Made by a program: the position numbers and the translations under genes
The notes under the pieces: generated by a model
The model's input: the letters and a program-made list of their open reading frames with translations, nothing else
Told to the model about the DNA's origin: nothing
Databases searched by the model: none
Part shown: in pieces, positions 27,693-35,859 of the stretch
How positions within the stretch are numbered: the first letter of the stretch is position 1
Layout: each line of letters begins with the position of its first letter
DNA from: Trebonia sp963811335
GTDB taxonomy: Bacteria; Actinomycetota; Actinomycetes; Streptosporangiales; Streptosporangiaceae
Assembly: GCA_963811335.1 (NCBI GenBank)
Contig: CAWERB010000018.1
Location: forward strand, 124,001-188,000
Reading direction: 5' to 3'
DNA length: 64,000 nt

Positions 27693-28328
27693 TCATCCGC
27701 CGTATCCGACGGGATAGATGAGCAGGCCGGCCAGGTGCCTGGGCAGCTCCACCGCGACGGAGCCGGCCTGGTCTTCCTGGTCATCAGCGCCCTGGCCGCT
27801 GACTTGCGGGCTGCTGAGCTGCTGGCCGGCGCGGGCCACCACCGCGATGGAGGTGACGTCGCCCCGGTTGACCGCCAGGTGCGGGGTACCCGGCGGTATG
27901 TAGATGAAGTCGCCGGCCCGGACCACCGACCTCCGGATGAGGCCCGTGCCGTGCCAGACCTCGGCCTGGCCGCTCACCACGTAGCCGGCGGTCTCATGGC
28001 CGTGCAGATGCGGCAGGCCGCGCGTGCCCGGCGGGATCAGCACAAGGTGCAGGCGGAGCGCCGGGCCGCCGGACGGCGGGCCGCTGCCGCCCGACTGGTC
28101 CACGCCGCTCCGCCTGCAGTCCTGGGTGGCTGCCGCCTGCCCGGGTCCCTTGTCACGGGGCCGGACGTCGGCGGGAACGTGAGGGTACCCGCCGGGTGGG
28201 CTGCCGCCTGACCGGATGATGACGTAGCCACTGGAGGAGCGCAGGTCCTGGCGACCGGGGCCGGCGTCGTGCGACCGGGGCAGCCACCCTTCGACCTTGC
28301 TTACTCTCAGCATTTGCCCGTGTCCCAT
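27693..28328 (-). CDS. Cupin-domain protein
   Basis: A 211-residue protein with a single small cupin barrel in the C-terminal two thirds. Motif 1 is GTRGLPHLHGHETAGYVVSG, with three histidines and a downstream position for metal binding; motif 2 is GDFIYIPPGTPHLAVN. The N-terminal 80 residues are Gly/Pro-rich and appear disordered. Cupins of this size are dioxygenases, isomerases or small-molecule binders; nothing further can be inferred. Transcription is toward gcvP, with a strong hairpin between the two convergent genes. The upstream side is an AT-rich 430-bp region shared with the divergent Rieske gene. Confidence 0.8.
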   Translation of the reverse strand: MGHGQMLRVSKVEGWLPRSHDAGPGRQDLRSSSGYVIIRSGGSPPGGYPHVPADVRPRDKGPGQAAATQDCRRSGVDQSGGSGPPSGGPALRLHLVLIPPGTRGLPHLHGHETAGYVVSGQAEVWHGTGLIRRSVVRAGDFIYIPPGTPHLAVNRGDVTSIAVVARAGQQLSSPQVSGQGADDQEDQAGSVAVELPRHLAGLLIYPVGYGG

Positions 28329-28755
28329 CCGTGATGCTTACTCTGCCAAGATTATGGCGCTACGTACGGATATGGATACTCTCGGTAAGGATATATGGAT
28401 ATCTCTTGACAGTAAGTAATAGCTATCCGCGAAGTCACATTGTGAGCATTACCCCAGGTAAAGGTCATTATTCGATTGATCGCACCTCTGCGGGCGGGCC
28501 GAAATTTCTTTCACGCTTGTCGATTTGGTGGCGGATTCGGTCACGCTCCGCTACTTTCGTTAAGACGGGGAGCTCGCCGACGTTCCGGCTTGAGCGGATT
28601 CTCATATCGTGGAAACGCCAAGATCAGGTTGCCTCCAGGGACGGCTCATACGATCGGCGGCTGAACCAGGCAGCCTCGCTCTTCGTTTCTCTCTACGGCA
28701 GGAGGAAAGTGACGGGAGCATCCCCGGTGACGGGACACGGCGATAAGGAGCGGTA
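28329..28755. other. AT-rich divergent intergenic region
   Basis: This 427-bp segment is markedly lower in GC than the rest of the window, especially 28329-28480, where GGATATGGATAC and GGATATATGGATATC form a clustered direct repeat and TTGACA occurs at about 28404. It separates the divergent cupin and Rieske genes and probably holds both promoters. An open frame covers part of it, but its composition (many Ser/Arg/Trp, no family) does not support a gene. Confidence 0.55.
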
Positions 28756-29256
28756 GTGACTCAGCAACCACAGACGGACTCGCTGGCCACCCGGCGTGGC
28801 ATGCTGGCCGGCGTCGGCGTGGTGGGCCTGGCGGGCGTGATCACCGCCTGCGGTGGCGGTTCGAGCAGCGCGCCGGCCGGGAGCGGAGCAGGCACCGCTG
28901 CCGCGGCCAGCACTCCGGCGAGCGCCCCGGGCAGCGCCGCCAGCCAGGCAGCGAGCAGCTCGCCTGCCGCGAACGCGCTCGCCGCCACCAGCGACATCCC
29001 GGTCGGCAGCGGGACGATCTTCACCGGGCCCAAGGTGGTCGTCACCCAGCCCACGGCGGGCGAGTTCAAGGCGTTCAGCGCGATCTGCACGCATATGGGC
29101 TGCATCGTCGGTCAGGTCAGCAACGGCACTATCGACTGCCCGTGCCACGGCAGCCAGTACAGCATCACGACCGGCGACGTGGTCGCCGGGCCAGCGCCCT
29201 CGCCCCTGCCCGCCGAGCAGATTAAGGTGAGCGGCGGCAGCATCTTCCTCGCGTAG
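28756..29256 (+). CDS. Exported Rieske [2Fe-2S] lipoprotein
   Basis: A 166-residue protein with a twin-arginine signal (RR at 13-14), a hydrophobic stretch and a lipobox ending at Cys32 (VITAC), then an Ala/Ser/Pro linker and a Rieske domain. Cluster ligands Cys111 and His113 lie in CTHMGC, and Cys128 and His131 in CPCHGS; Cys116 and Cys130 can form the family's disulfide. It would carry electrons on the outer face of the membrane. The GTG start at 28756 follows AAGGAG by 7 bases. Seventeen bases downstream begins an ApbE-type flavin transferase, suggesting a common role in extracytoplasmic redox chemistry (inference). No cytochrome b partner is in the window. Confidence 0.9.
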   Translation: MTQQPQTDSLATRRGMLAGVGVVGLAGVITACGGGSSSAPAGSGAGTAAAASTPASAPGSAASQAASSSPAANALAATSDIPVGSGTIFTGPKVVVTQPTAGEFKAFSAICTHMGCIVGQVSNGTIDCPCHGSQYSITTGDVVAGPAPSPLPAEQIKVSGGSIFLA

Positions 29257-29257
29257 G

Positions 29258-29320
29258 GGACCTGGCCGTTGAGTGGGTATCTGTCTGTTGAGTAGGACCT
29301 GGACATTGAGTAGGGATCTC
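29258..29320 (+). repeat. Short tandem repeat across the Rieske/ApbE junction
   Basis: TTGAGTGGG/TTGAGTAGGA/TTGAGTAGGGA recur at about 29270, 29289 and 29307, with GGACCTGG preceding two of them. The repeats begin at the stop codon of the Rieske gene (TAGGGGACCTGG) and create several alternative starts for the next gene. Confidence 0.65.
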
Positions 29321-30166
29321 GCCGTCGAGGCGCGCGTCCGGCATGCCGAGCCGGTGATGGGGACGGTGGTCTCCTTCGACGTGCCCGCCGCCGCACGCCG
29401 GGATGGGTCGCTTGACGCCGCCATCCGGTGGCTCCACTGGGTAGACCGCGTTTTCTCCCCGTACCGCACAGACAGCGACGCGACGCTGCTCGCTGACGGC
29501 CTAGTGACCGTCGACGCCTGCGCGCCGGAGATGGCCGAGGTCATCGAGGCCTGCGCGTTCTTCCGCGAGCTGTCGGGCGGCTTCTTCACCGCCTCGCCGT
29601 GGGGCAGGTTCGACCCGTCCGGCTACGTGAAGGGCTGGGCCATCGAGCGGGCCGCCGGCATTCTGACCGCCGCCGGGTCGGCGAGCCACCTGGTCAACGG
29701 CGGCGGCGACGTGCAGTGCGTGGGCGCCCGCCCGCCCGCCGCCGAGCGGGCCGGCAGCAGCGGGACCGGCAACACCGGGGTAAGCAACACCGGGGTAAGC
29801 AACACCGGGCCGGACACGTCGGCGCTGCCGTGGCGGATCGGCATCGCCGACCCGTTCCGCCCCGGCCGCCTCGCGCTGGTGGTGGCGGCTGTGGACTGCG
29901 CCGTGGCCACGTCGGGGACCGCCGAGCGCGGCGCGCACATCGTCAACCCGCGGACCGGCAGCCCGGCCGCCGGCCTGGCCAGCCTCACCGTGACCAGCCG
30001 GAGCCTGGCGCTGGCCGACGCGTGCGCCACCGCCGCGTTCGCGATGGGGCCGGGCCTGGCTCGCGACTGGCTGGCATCCCTGGACGGGCTCCAGGCCTTT
30101 GCGATCACCGAGACGGGCGAAACCTGGCAGACCGCAGGCTTCGCCGCCTTCATCGATCAGGGCTGA
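29273..30166 (+). CDS. FAD:protein FMN transferase (ApbE family)
   Basis: A flavin transferase of about 290 residues that attaches FMN covalently to Thr/Ser of exported flavoproteins, using FAD and magnesium. Family blocks: EPVMGTVVSFDVP, DRVFSPYR, the FDPSGYVKGWAIERA segment, VNGGGDVQCVG for FAD binding, GIADPF, and HIVNPRTG with the metal-binding region. A loop after the NGGGD strand is expanded by a 15-bp tandem repeat into GNTGVSNTGVSNTG. The start is unclear: GTG 29273, TTG 29291 and TTG 29306 are all in frame because a short repeat covers the junction. There is no signal peptide in any version, so it could act in the cytoplasm or be exported by other means. It is adjacent to a Rieske lipoprotein gene. 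Confidence 0.87.
   Translation: MGICLLSRTWTLSRDLAVEARVRHAEPVMGTVVSFDVPAAARRDGSLDAAIRWLHWVDRVFSPYRTDSDATLLADGLVTVDACAPEMAEVIEACAFFRELSGGFFTASPWGRFDPSGYVKGWAIERAAGILTAAGSASHLVNGGGDVQCVGARPPAAERAGSSGTGNTGVSNTGVSNTGPDTSALPWRIGIADPFRPGRLALVVAAVDCAVATSGTAERGAHIVNPRTGSPAAGLASLTVTSRSLALADACATAAFAMGPGLARDWLASLDGLQAFAITETGETWQTAGFAAFIDQG
29771..29813 (+). repeat. 15-bp tandem repeat inside the apbE-type gene
   Basis: AACACCGGGGTAAGC at 29771-29785 and 29786-29800, then a part copy; a related AACACCGGGG context precedes it. The frame is kept. Confidence 0.85.
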
Positions 30167-30653
30167 CAGGGCCCGGTGCGGGCCGATCCGGGCTTACGGG
30201 CCCCGGCGCGGGCCGGTCGCGGCGCAGCACGCTGAGCAGCTCGTCGTAGGGGCCGATCAGGTACGCCTCATCGGCCGGGTCGAAGCGGGTGGAACGCCGC
30301 GGCGGGTACTCAAGGACCTCGCGGTCGGCGGCGCGGCGCAGCGCGAGCACCCGGGTGCGCGCCGCGAGCTCGTCCATCCGCAGGCCGTGCAGGCCGCCGC
30401 CGGGGGTGACGGTGAGCCGGGCGACGAGCAGCGGCTCGTCACCCGCGTAGAACGTGGAGAGCACGTCGAGGCCGAGGGCCGCGCCGACGAACCACGGGGC
30501 GGCATGCCCGGCCGCGGTTGCGGCCATGTAACGAGCGGGGATCGGCGAGCCAAACGAGGACGGCGTGACGGACGGTGCCAGCCCAAGGCCGGCCGACGGC
30601 CAGCCGTCAAGGTGTTCCGTGAGACCTGAAGCTCCCCGCCGAGAGTTAGACAT
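30150..30653 (-). pseudogene. C-terminal remnant of a TrkA-type (RCK_C) NAD-binding/K+ channel regulator
   Basis: The minus strand from about 30545 down to the stop at 30150 encodes GAALGLDVLSTFYAGDEPLLVARLTVTPGGGLHG ... DEAYLIGPYDELLSVLRR (described in parts), which has the layout of an RCK_C/TrkA_C domain following the end of a Rossmann domain: a membrane-protein regulator that gates potassium transport. The N-terminal NAD-binding domain is missing. Reading upstream, sense is lost near the 41-bp palindrome at 30637-30677, and the only start (ATG 30653) lies inside it. I interpret this as a 5'-truncated gene whose breakpoint coincides with the repeat. It overlaps the ApbE gene by 17 bp at the 3' end. 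Confidence 0.55.
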
Positions 30654-30677
30654 ATATGCGGTGTCTAACTCTCGGCG
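30637..30677. repeat. 41-bp dispersed palindrome, copy 2
   Basis: Perfect 16-bp arms: CGCCGAGAGTTAGACA at 30637-30652 and TGTCTAACTCTCGGCG at 30662-30677, with a 9-base loop. The right arm is identical to that of the copy at 3135-3175 and the loops are similar (both end GCGG/GTGG). Confidence 0.88.
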
Positions 30678-30730
30678 CTGACGGAGCCGACAACGGGCGT
30701 GGTGCGTGTGGCTGATGGGGACAGCCGCGG

Positions 30731-30795
30731 CCGGGTGGCTGGGGAACCGGGTGGCTGGGGAACCGGGTGGCTGGGGACCGGGTGGTGCGGGGCCG
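30731..30795 (+). repeat. 16-bp tandem repeat, intergenic
   Basis: CCGGGTGGCTGGGGAA at 30731 and 30747, then CCGGGTGGCTGGGGA at 30763 and two decayed part copies. It lies just beyond the 3' end of the zinc-ribbon membrane protein gene (minus strand). Confidence 0.88.
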
Positions 30796-30811
30796 GGTGG
30801 TCGTTCGCTGG

Positions 30812-32354
30812 TTAGAGCTCCGCGCTCTGGTACGACGGCAGGCCGTTCTTCTTCGCCAGGGGGTTCCACAGCTTGACGAACGCGATCTTGCCGTTGGTCG
30901 CCTTGCTGTCGAAGGGGAAGGTGGCCTTGTAGCTGGGGTCGTTCAGGTTACCCTTCCTGCAGTGGGCGGCCGCGTCCGTGGCCCACTTCGCCAGGTCCGC
31001 GTCGACGGTGGCGGACGCCTGCCAGGCGGTGGTCAGGTCGGAGATCATCGCGGGCGGCAGCGCCGCCCGGCCGGGCAGCTGCGCCAGCTTCGTGAGCAGG
31101 GTGCCCCGGTTGGTGGCCGCCGTGGCGAAGACCTGCGCGTCCTGGGTCAGCCCCTTACCGCACGCCTCGACGTTGCTGAACGCGGCGTTGACGTCGGCGT
31201 GGTCTTTGCCGCTCTGCGCGAGCAGGCCGGACAGCGCGGTCGCGGCCTGCTGCTGGGTGAGGGCCGAGGTGCCGCCGGCGGACGCGGTCGGCGTGCCGCC
31301 CGCCGTGGTGGTGCCCCCGGTGTTCGATGAGGACCCGCCGTGCATGGACAGTACGAGCGCCGCGACGACGATCACCGCCAGGCCGCCGCCCACGGCCACC
31401 GGCACCAGCTTGCCCTTCGGTGCCTTGAACGGGAACCTGGACCGCGAGCCGGGCTGGCCGTTGCCGCCGGCGAGCGGCGTGCCGTCCGGACCGTACTGCA
31501 CGCCGGGCCCGTACGGCCCGGGTGGGAAGCCCTCCTGGCCGTACTGGTCCGGCCCGTACTGGCCGTTGCCGTACTGGCCGTTGCCGTACTGCGGTCCCGC
31601 GTACTGCCCGCCCCCTGGGTACGGGGCACCCGGGGGGTAAGGGGCACCTTGCGGGTACTGGCCGTCAGCCGGGTAGCCGGCGCCTGGCGGCAGGGCGGCC
31701 ATGCCGCCGGTCGGCGCCACGGGGATACCGCCGGTGGGGGCGGGGATGACGCCAGTGGGGGCGGCTCCCCATGCCTGCGGCGGTGCGGGCTGCTGGAACC
31801 CGTCCGCGGGCGGGTACTGCCCGCCCTGCGCGTACGCGGCGCCCGGGGGGGACCCGGCGCCCCCGGGATAGGGGGCACCTGGCGGGTACTGGCCGCCCCC
31901 CGGGTAGTTCCCTGGTCCGGCCGGCGGCGGGCTGCTGCCAGCTGGCAGGCACCTGCTGCGCGTTCTGGAACAGGCCCTGCGGACGCAGCATCCGGTCCAG
32001 CGTGTCCGACAGCGGCTGCTGTACCGTGGTCGGAAACGGGGTGCCCGGCTGCCCCGCAGCCGAAAACGGAGCGGGCGGCTGGCCCGCGAACGCGGCCGGG
32101 GCAGGCGATCCGGGCCCGGGCGGCGGCGGGTAAGGCAGCGGGCTGCCCGAGGGGGGCGGCGGCGCGGACATCGGCGCGGCGGGCCCGGGCGGCGGGTAGC
32201 CGTGGAACGGCGCGGGTGCCTGCACGGTGACCGTTGAGCCGCCAGGGGACGCGTCGCCCCCTGGGCCGAGCTGGTACCCGCAGCCGCCGCAGAACCGCGT
32301 GCTTGGCTCTACCGAGTAGCCGCATGACGGGCACCAACTATCCATCTCAACCAT
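30812..32354 (-). CDS. Zinc-ribbon, proline-rich, single-TM membrane protein (frameshifted)
   Basis: A membrane protein of about 514 residues. The N-terminus (MVEMDSWCPSCGYSVEPSTRFCGGCGYQ) is a zinc ribbon with two CxxC pairs. A long Pro/Gly/Tyr/Gln-rich cytoplasmic region follows (repeats like QYPPGAPYPGG and GQYGNGQYG), then a basic KAPKGKL stop-transfer lead, one membrane helix (VAVGGGLAVIVVAALVLSM), a Thr/Gly linker and a C-terminal helical domain of about 150 residues with two cysteines. The first part runs in one frame to about 31930 and the rest in another; the natural sequence GPGNYPGGGQYPPGAPYPGG bridges them after a one-base correction near 31920. Function is unknown; the layout resembles actinobacterial membrane proteins with phase-separating cytoplasmic tails (inference). 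Confidence 0.75.
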
Positions 32355-32547
32355 CCGTGTCCCTCTCGGCTATCCCAAGCAGGCTAGCTCCCTTAACGGT
32401 CGCTCGCCATGCGAACGGCGTGACCTGCTCTGGTTCGGGCGGAGCACGCACCCGTTCTGGCGGAAAATCAACCGTAACGTGCGGCAAGACGTTGGCTTCG
32501 CTGAAAGAATGCGTGTGCGTTCGTTCACACAGCTGGAGGTGGGCCTG

Positions 32548-33456
32548 ATGCGGATCGCCGGTGGGGTAGCCGCGGGTGCGGTGGTCGCGGGCATGATCGC
32601 AGCGGGCGGCGCGGCCGCCCCGCCCGCTCGGGCGACCACCCTGGAACCTGGCATCGTCCTGGCGGCGATGACGGCCAGCGGGCCGTCCGGGGTGCGGTCG
32701 CACTACTCAGAGCTGGCGAACGCGGCGACCGGGACCAACCTGTGGTCGCGGTCGTCGGCGCTCAAGCGGCCGATGGGCTCAGTCACCAAGGTAATGACCG
32801 CGTACGTGGTGCTCACCACGCCAGGGCTCAACCTGAACCGGGTGATCACCGTGCCGGGCGGCATCGTCGGGTACGACAGGAAATACGACGCGTCCACGGC
32901 CGGACTGGTCCCCGGTGAGAAGCTCACCACGCGGCAGCTGCTCTACGCCATGATGCTGCCGTCCGGGTGCGACGCCGCCTACACGCTCGCCAGCGCGTAC
33001 GGTCCCGGGCTCTCCGGTTTCATCGCGAAGATGAACGCCACGGCGCAAGAGCTCGGGCTGGCCAAGACGCACTTCACCGACTTCAGCGGGCTGCCGGCGC
33101 CGACCGCGTACTCCACCTACTCCACCGCGCACGACCTGGTGGACCTGGGGCGCGCCGCGATGCGGAACGCGACGTTCGCGACGATCGTGGCGACGCGCTC
33201 CTACCGGGTGGCGGCCACCAGCGCGCACCGGGCGCACACCTGGCACAACCTCGACCCGCTGCTCGGCCGGTACACCGGCGCGATCGGCATCAAGACCGGG
33301 TACACCAGCGCGGCGGGTCAGTGCTTCCTGTTCGAGGCGAGGCGGGGGAGCACCACCCTGATCGGGGTGGTGCTCGACTCGTCACCCGATATCACCGCCA
33401 CCCTAGCGACCACCGCCGACGCGACGGCCATGCTCGACTGGGGCTTCAGCCGCTAG
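32548..33456 (+). CDS. D-alanyl-D-alanine carboxypeptidase (S11 penicillin-binding protein)
   Basis: A 302-residue secreted low-molecular-mass penicillin-binding protein that trims the terminal D-Ala of peptidoglycan stem peptides. The signal peptide spans 1 to about 29 (AAAPPARA cleavage region). The catalytic motifs are SxxK at Ser78-Lys81 (GSVTK), a second motif SGC at 139-141 where most S11 enzymes have SGN, and KTG at 249-251. ATG 32548 follows GGAGGT by 8 bases; two in-frame upstream ATGs would precede the signal peptide. There is no C-terminal membrane anchor. A 17-bp tandem repeat starts at the stop codon and runs into the convergent livF gene. Confidence 0.87.
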   Translation: MRIAGGVAAGAVVAGMIAAGGAAAPPARATTLEPGIVLAAMTASGPSGVRSHYSELANAATGTNLWSRSSALKRPMGSVTKVMTAYVVLTTPGLNLNRVITVPGGIVGYDRKYDASTAGLVPGEKLTTRQLLYAMMLPSGCDAAYTLASAYGPGLSGFIAKMNATAQELGLAKTHFTDFSGLPAPTAYSTYSTAHDLVDLGRAAMRNATFATIVATRSYRVAATSAHRAHTWHNLDPLLGRYTGAIGIKTGYTSAAGQCFLFEARRGSTTLIGVVLDSSPDITATLATTADATAMLDWGFSR

Positions 33457-33499
33457 GAGGCGCCAGGGGCTAGGAGGCGCCAGGGGCTAGGAGGCGGCC
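33453..33499 (+). repeat. 17-bp tandem repeat spanning two convergent stop codons
   Basis: CTAGGAGGCGCCAGGGG at 33453 and 33470, then CTAGGAGGCGGCC at 33487. The first copy holds the carboxypeptidase stop (TAG 33454-33456); the third holds the livF stop on the other strand (CTA 33487-33489). Confidence 0.9.
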
Positions 33500-34212
33500 G
33501 CCTCGCCGCCCAGGTAGCTCGCGGCGAGCATCTCCGCGTTGCCGCGCAGTTCCTCGGCCGTACCGCTCGCGGACAGCTCGCCGTGGGACAGCACGTAGCC
33601 CCGGTCGGCGATCTTGAGCGCCATGTGCACGTGCTGCTCGACGAGCAGCACCCCGGTCCCGGTGGACGTCGCGTACTCCCGTACCACCGGCAGCAGGCGC
33701 GCGACGATGACCGGGGCGAGGCCGAGGCTCATCTCATCAAGCATCAGCAGCTTGGGCTTGCGGGCGAGCGCGCGGGCGATCGCGAGCATCTGCTGCTCGC
33801 CGCCCGACATCAGGCCCGCCTTGCGGTCCTTGAGCGCGCGCAGCGCGGGGAAGTGATCGAACGCGGCGTCCATGGCCGCCGGGGTGCCCGAGCCGTCAAG
33901 CCGGAGGTGCTCGGCCACCGTCAGCCCGAAGAACAGGCCGCGGTCCGACGGCACGTGCGCGACGCCGAGCCGGGCCCGCGCGGCGGGCGCGACGCCCGCG
34001 AGGTCGGCGCCGCCCAGCCGCACCGCGCCCGCGCCGTGCTTGAGCAGGCCGGAGACCGCCCGCAGCGTGGTGGTCTTTCCCGCGCCGTTGGCACCGAGCA
34101 GCGCCACCACCTCGCCGCTACGCACAGTGAGCGTCAGGTCGCGCACAACCTGCGTACGGTCATAGCCAACGCTGAGCTTGTCCAGTTCGAGTATCGCGTC
34201 GGTGCCCGCCAT
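33487..34212 (-). CDS. livF: Branched-chain-amino-acid-type ABC transporter ATPase (LivF)
   Basis: A 241-residue ATP-binding subunit of the LivF type. Walker A is GANGAGKTTT, followed by the LivF-characteristic region VAHVPSDRGLFFGLTVAEHL. The signature is MSGGEQQMLAIARAL, Walker B LLMLDEMSLGLAPVIV, and the switch histidine lies in LVEQHVHMAL. It is the only subunit of the neighbouring Liv system (livK 35860, livHMG 37376) encoded on the opposite strand, and it faces the MetE-like gene across a 290-bp intergenic region. LivF pairs with the LivG domain at the C-terminus of the fused permease to make the ATPase dimer. The transported substrate is unknown. Confidence 0.9.
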   Translation of the reverse strand: MAGTDAILELDKLSVGYDRTQVVRDLTLTVRSGEVVALLGANGAGKTTTLRAVSGLLKHGAGAVRLGGADLAGVAPAARARLGVAHVPSDRGLFFGLTVAEHLRLDGSGTPAAMDAAFDHFPALRALKDRKAGLMSGGEQQMLAIARALARKPKLLMLDEMSLGLAPVIVARLLPVVREYATSTGTGVLLVEQHVHMALKIADRGYVLSHGELSASGTAEELRGNAEMLAASYLGGEAAAS

Positions 34213-34502
34213 CGTGTCCAGAACCTCACCTTTACCGGTCTAAACCAGACGTTTAAGTAGACCCACAACTTACAGCCTCACGCAGCACAAACGCCGCGCT
34301 TGTGATCGTCGCGCCCCGACACTTTCGGGGCCTTGGGGCCACCGCCAACTTGCCAGGCTGGTATGTGTGTTCAGCGGACACTTGTCCTGATTGTGACCTG
34401 CGCGCTTAGCGATCCATGTTGACGCAGAGCCGGCCGGGGCCCTTTTCTTGGAGGACACAATATCCCACACGTGTCTTGTCCCCCCATAGTCGGAGAAGGC
34501 GA
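34213..34502. promoter_or_regulatory. Divergent control region of the Liv/MetE-like locus
   Basis: 290 bp without a gene. GTCT-AAACC-AGAC (inverted repeat, about 34238-34250) lies 25-40 bp upstream of livF. A GGAGAAGG ribosome-binding site (34492-34499) precedes the MetE-like start. Both divergent promoters must lie here. Confidence 0.45.
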
Positions 34503-35790
34503 ATGCAGCGAATCCAGGTGACGCACGCCGGCAGCCTGATCCGCCCGGCGGAACTTCTTGCGTACCTGTCGGCCGTGGACCACGGCCGTGCTTCGACCGA
34601 CAGCGTGGAGTACCAGGCGTCCCTGGCCAGGGCGGTCGCCTACGTGGTCCGCAGGCAGGCGGAGACCGGGATCGACGTCATCGACGACGGCGAGATGGGC
34701 AAGGCCACCTGGATCACCTACCTCTACGAGCGCACCACCGGGCTGGAGTCCCGGCCGCTCACAGGGAACTTCTCCTCCATCCTGCCGGCCAGCAGGGACC
34801 GGCAGAACTTCCCCGGCGCCTATCGCGAGCTCGACATGCTCGAGCACGACGCGAGCGTCAGGATCAGGGCCGAGGCGTCCGCCCCGCTGGCGGAGGCGGG
34901 CGAAGCGGGGCCGGGCGGGGCGGCGGCGGGCGGGGGGGCCGGGGAAGAGGAGGACAAGGGCCGCCGGCGCGGTGTCCTGGGTCTGCACCGGCCCGATGAG
35001 CTACGACCGCACCGCGATCGACCGGGACCTGGTCAACTTCAAGGTGGCCCTGGAAGGTACCGGCAAGGACATCTCCGACACGTTCATGCCGGTGGTCGCG
35101 CCCGCGTCGGCCTACTGGCTGGCCAACGAGTACTACAAGAGCGACGAGGAGTTCGTCTACGCGATCGCCGACGTGCTGCACGAGGAGTACCAGGCGATCA
35201 TCTCCTCCGGCGCGTACCTCCAGGTCGATGACGCCGTGCTGATGCACGAGGCCGACACGATGCTGTCCCGCGGTCAGTCCTGGGAGGACTACCGCGCCTG
35301 GGCCCGGGTCCGGGTCGACGCGCTCAACCACGCGCTGCGCGGGCTGCCCGAGGACCGGATCAGGTACCACGTCTGCTTCGGCAGCTGGCACGGGCCGCAC
35401 GCCTACGACCCGCCGCTGCGCGACTCGATCGACCTGGTGCTCGCGGTGAACGCCAGGTACTACCTGATGGAGCAGGCCAACCCGCGGCACGAGCACGAGT
35501 GGAAGATCTGGCAGGACGTGCCGCTGCCGGACGGCAAGGTCCTCGTCCCCGGTGTCGTCACCCACCACACGAACGTCGTCGAGCACCCGGAACTTGTCGC
35601 GCAGCGGCTCATCCGGCTGGCGAACGTCGTCGGCCGTGACCGGGTGATGGGCGGGACCGACTGCGGGTTCGCCCAGGGGGCGTTCATGCACCGGGTGCAC
35701 GAGGAGATCCAGTGGGCCAAGCTGGCCTCCCTCGTCGCGGGTGCCGCGATCGCCTCCCGTGAGCTGTGGGGCGCGAAAGCGGACGCGTAA
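34503..35790 (+). CDS. MetE C-terminal-like / epoxyalkane:CoM transferase-like zinc enzyme (frameshifted)
   Basis: A protein of about 428 residues of the cobalamin-independent methionine synthase (MetE C-terminal) superfamily, in the subgroup that includes epoxyalkane:coenzyme M transferase. It begins MQRIQVTHAGSLIRP. The zinc-binding residues appear in HVCFGSWHGPH and near the C-terminus in MGGTDCGFAQG, the H-x-C...C pattern of the family. The N-terminal part loses frame near 34958; one extra G in the run GGG there would give DKAAGAVSWVCTGPMSYDR and rejoin the long second part. A low-complexity Gly/Ala/Glu stretch just before the break is unusual. It lies at the head of the livK-livHMG cluster, so its substrate may be what the transporter imports (inference). 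Methionine synthesis itself is unlikely because the folate-binding N-terminal half of MetE is absent. Confidence 0.78.
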
Positions 35791-35859
35791 GCCTCTATTC
35801 ACCGAGTGGTCGCTGTAGGAAAACTGTCGTTTCAAAGAAGAACACCAAAGCAGGAGGAA

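Noticed and set aside
28331..28756. Open frame of 141 codons on the plus strand in the AT-rich region before the Rieske gene
   Set aside because: It lacks any family feature or ribosome-binding site, is rich in Ser/Arg/Trp from chance translation, and runs into the Rieske start; the region looks like promoter DNA.
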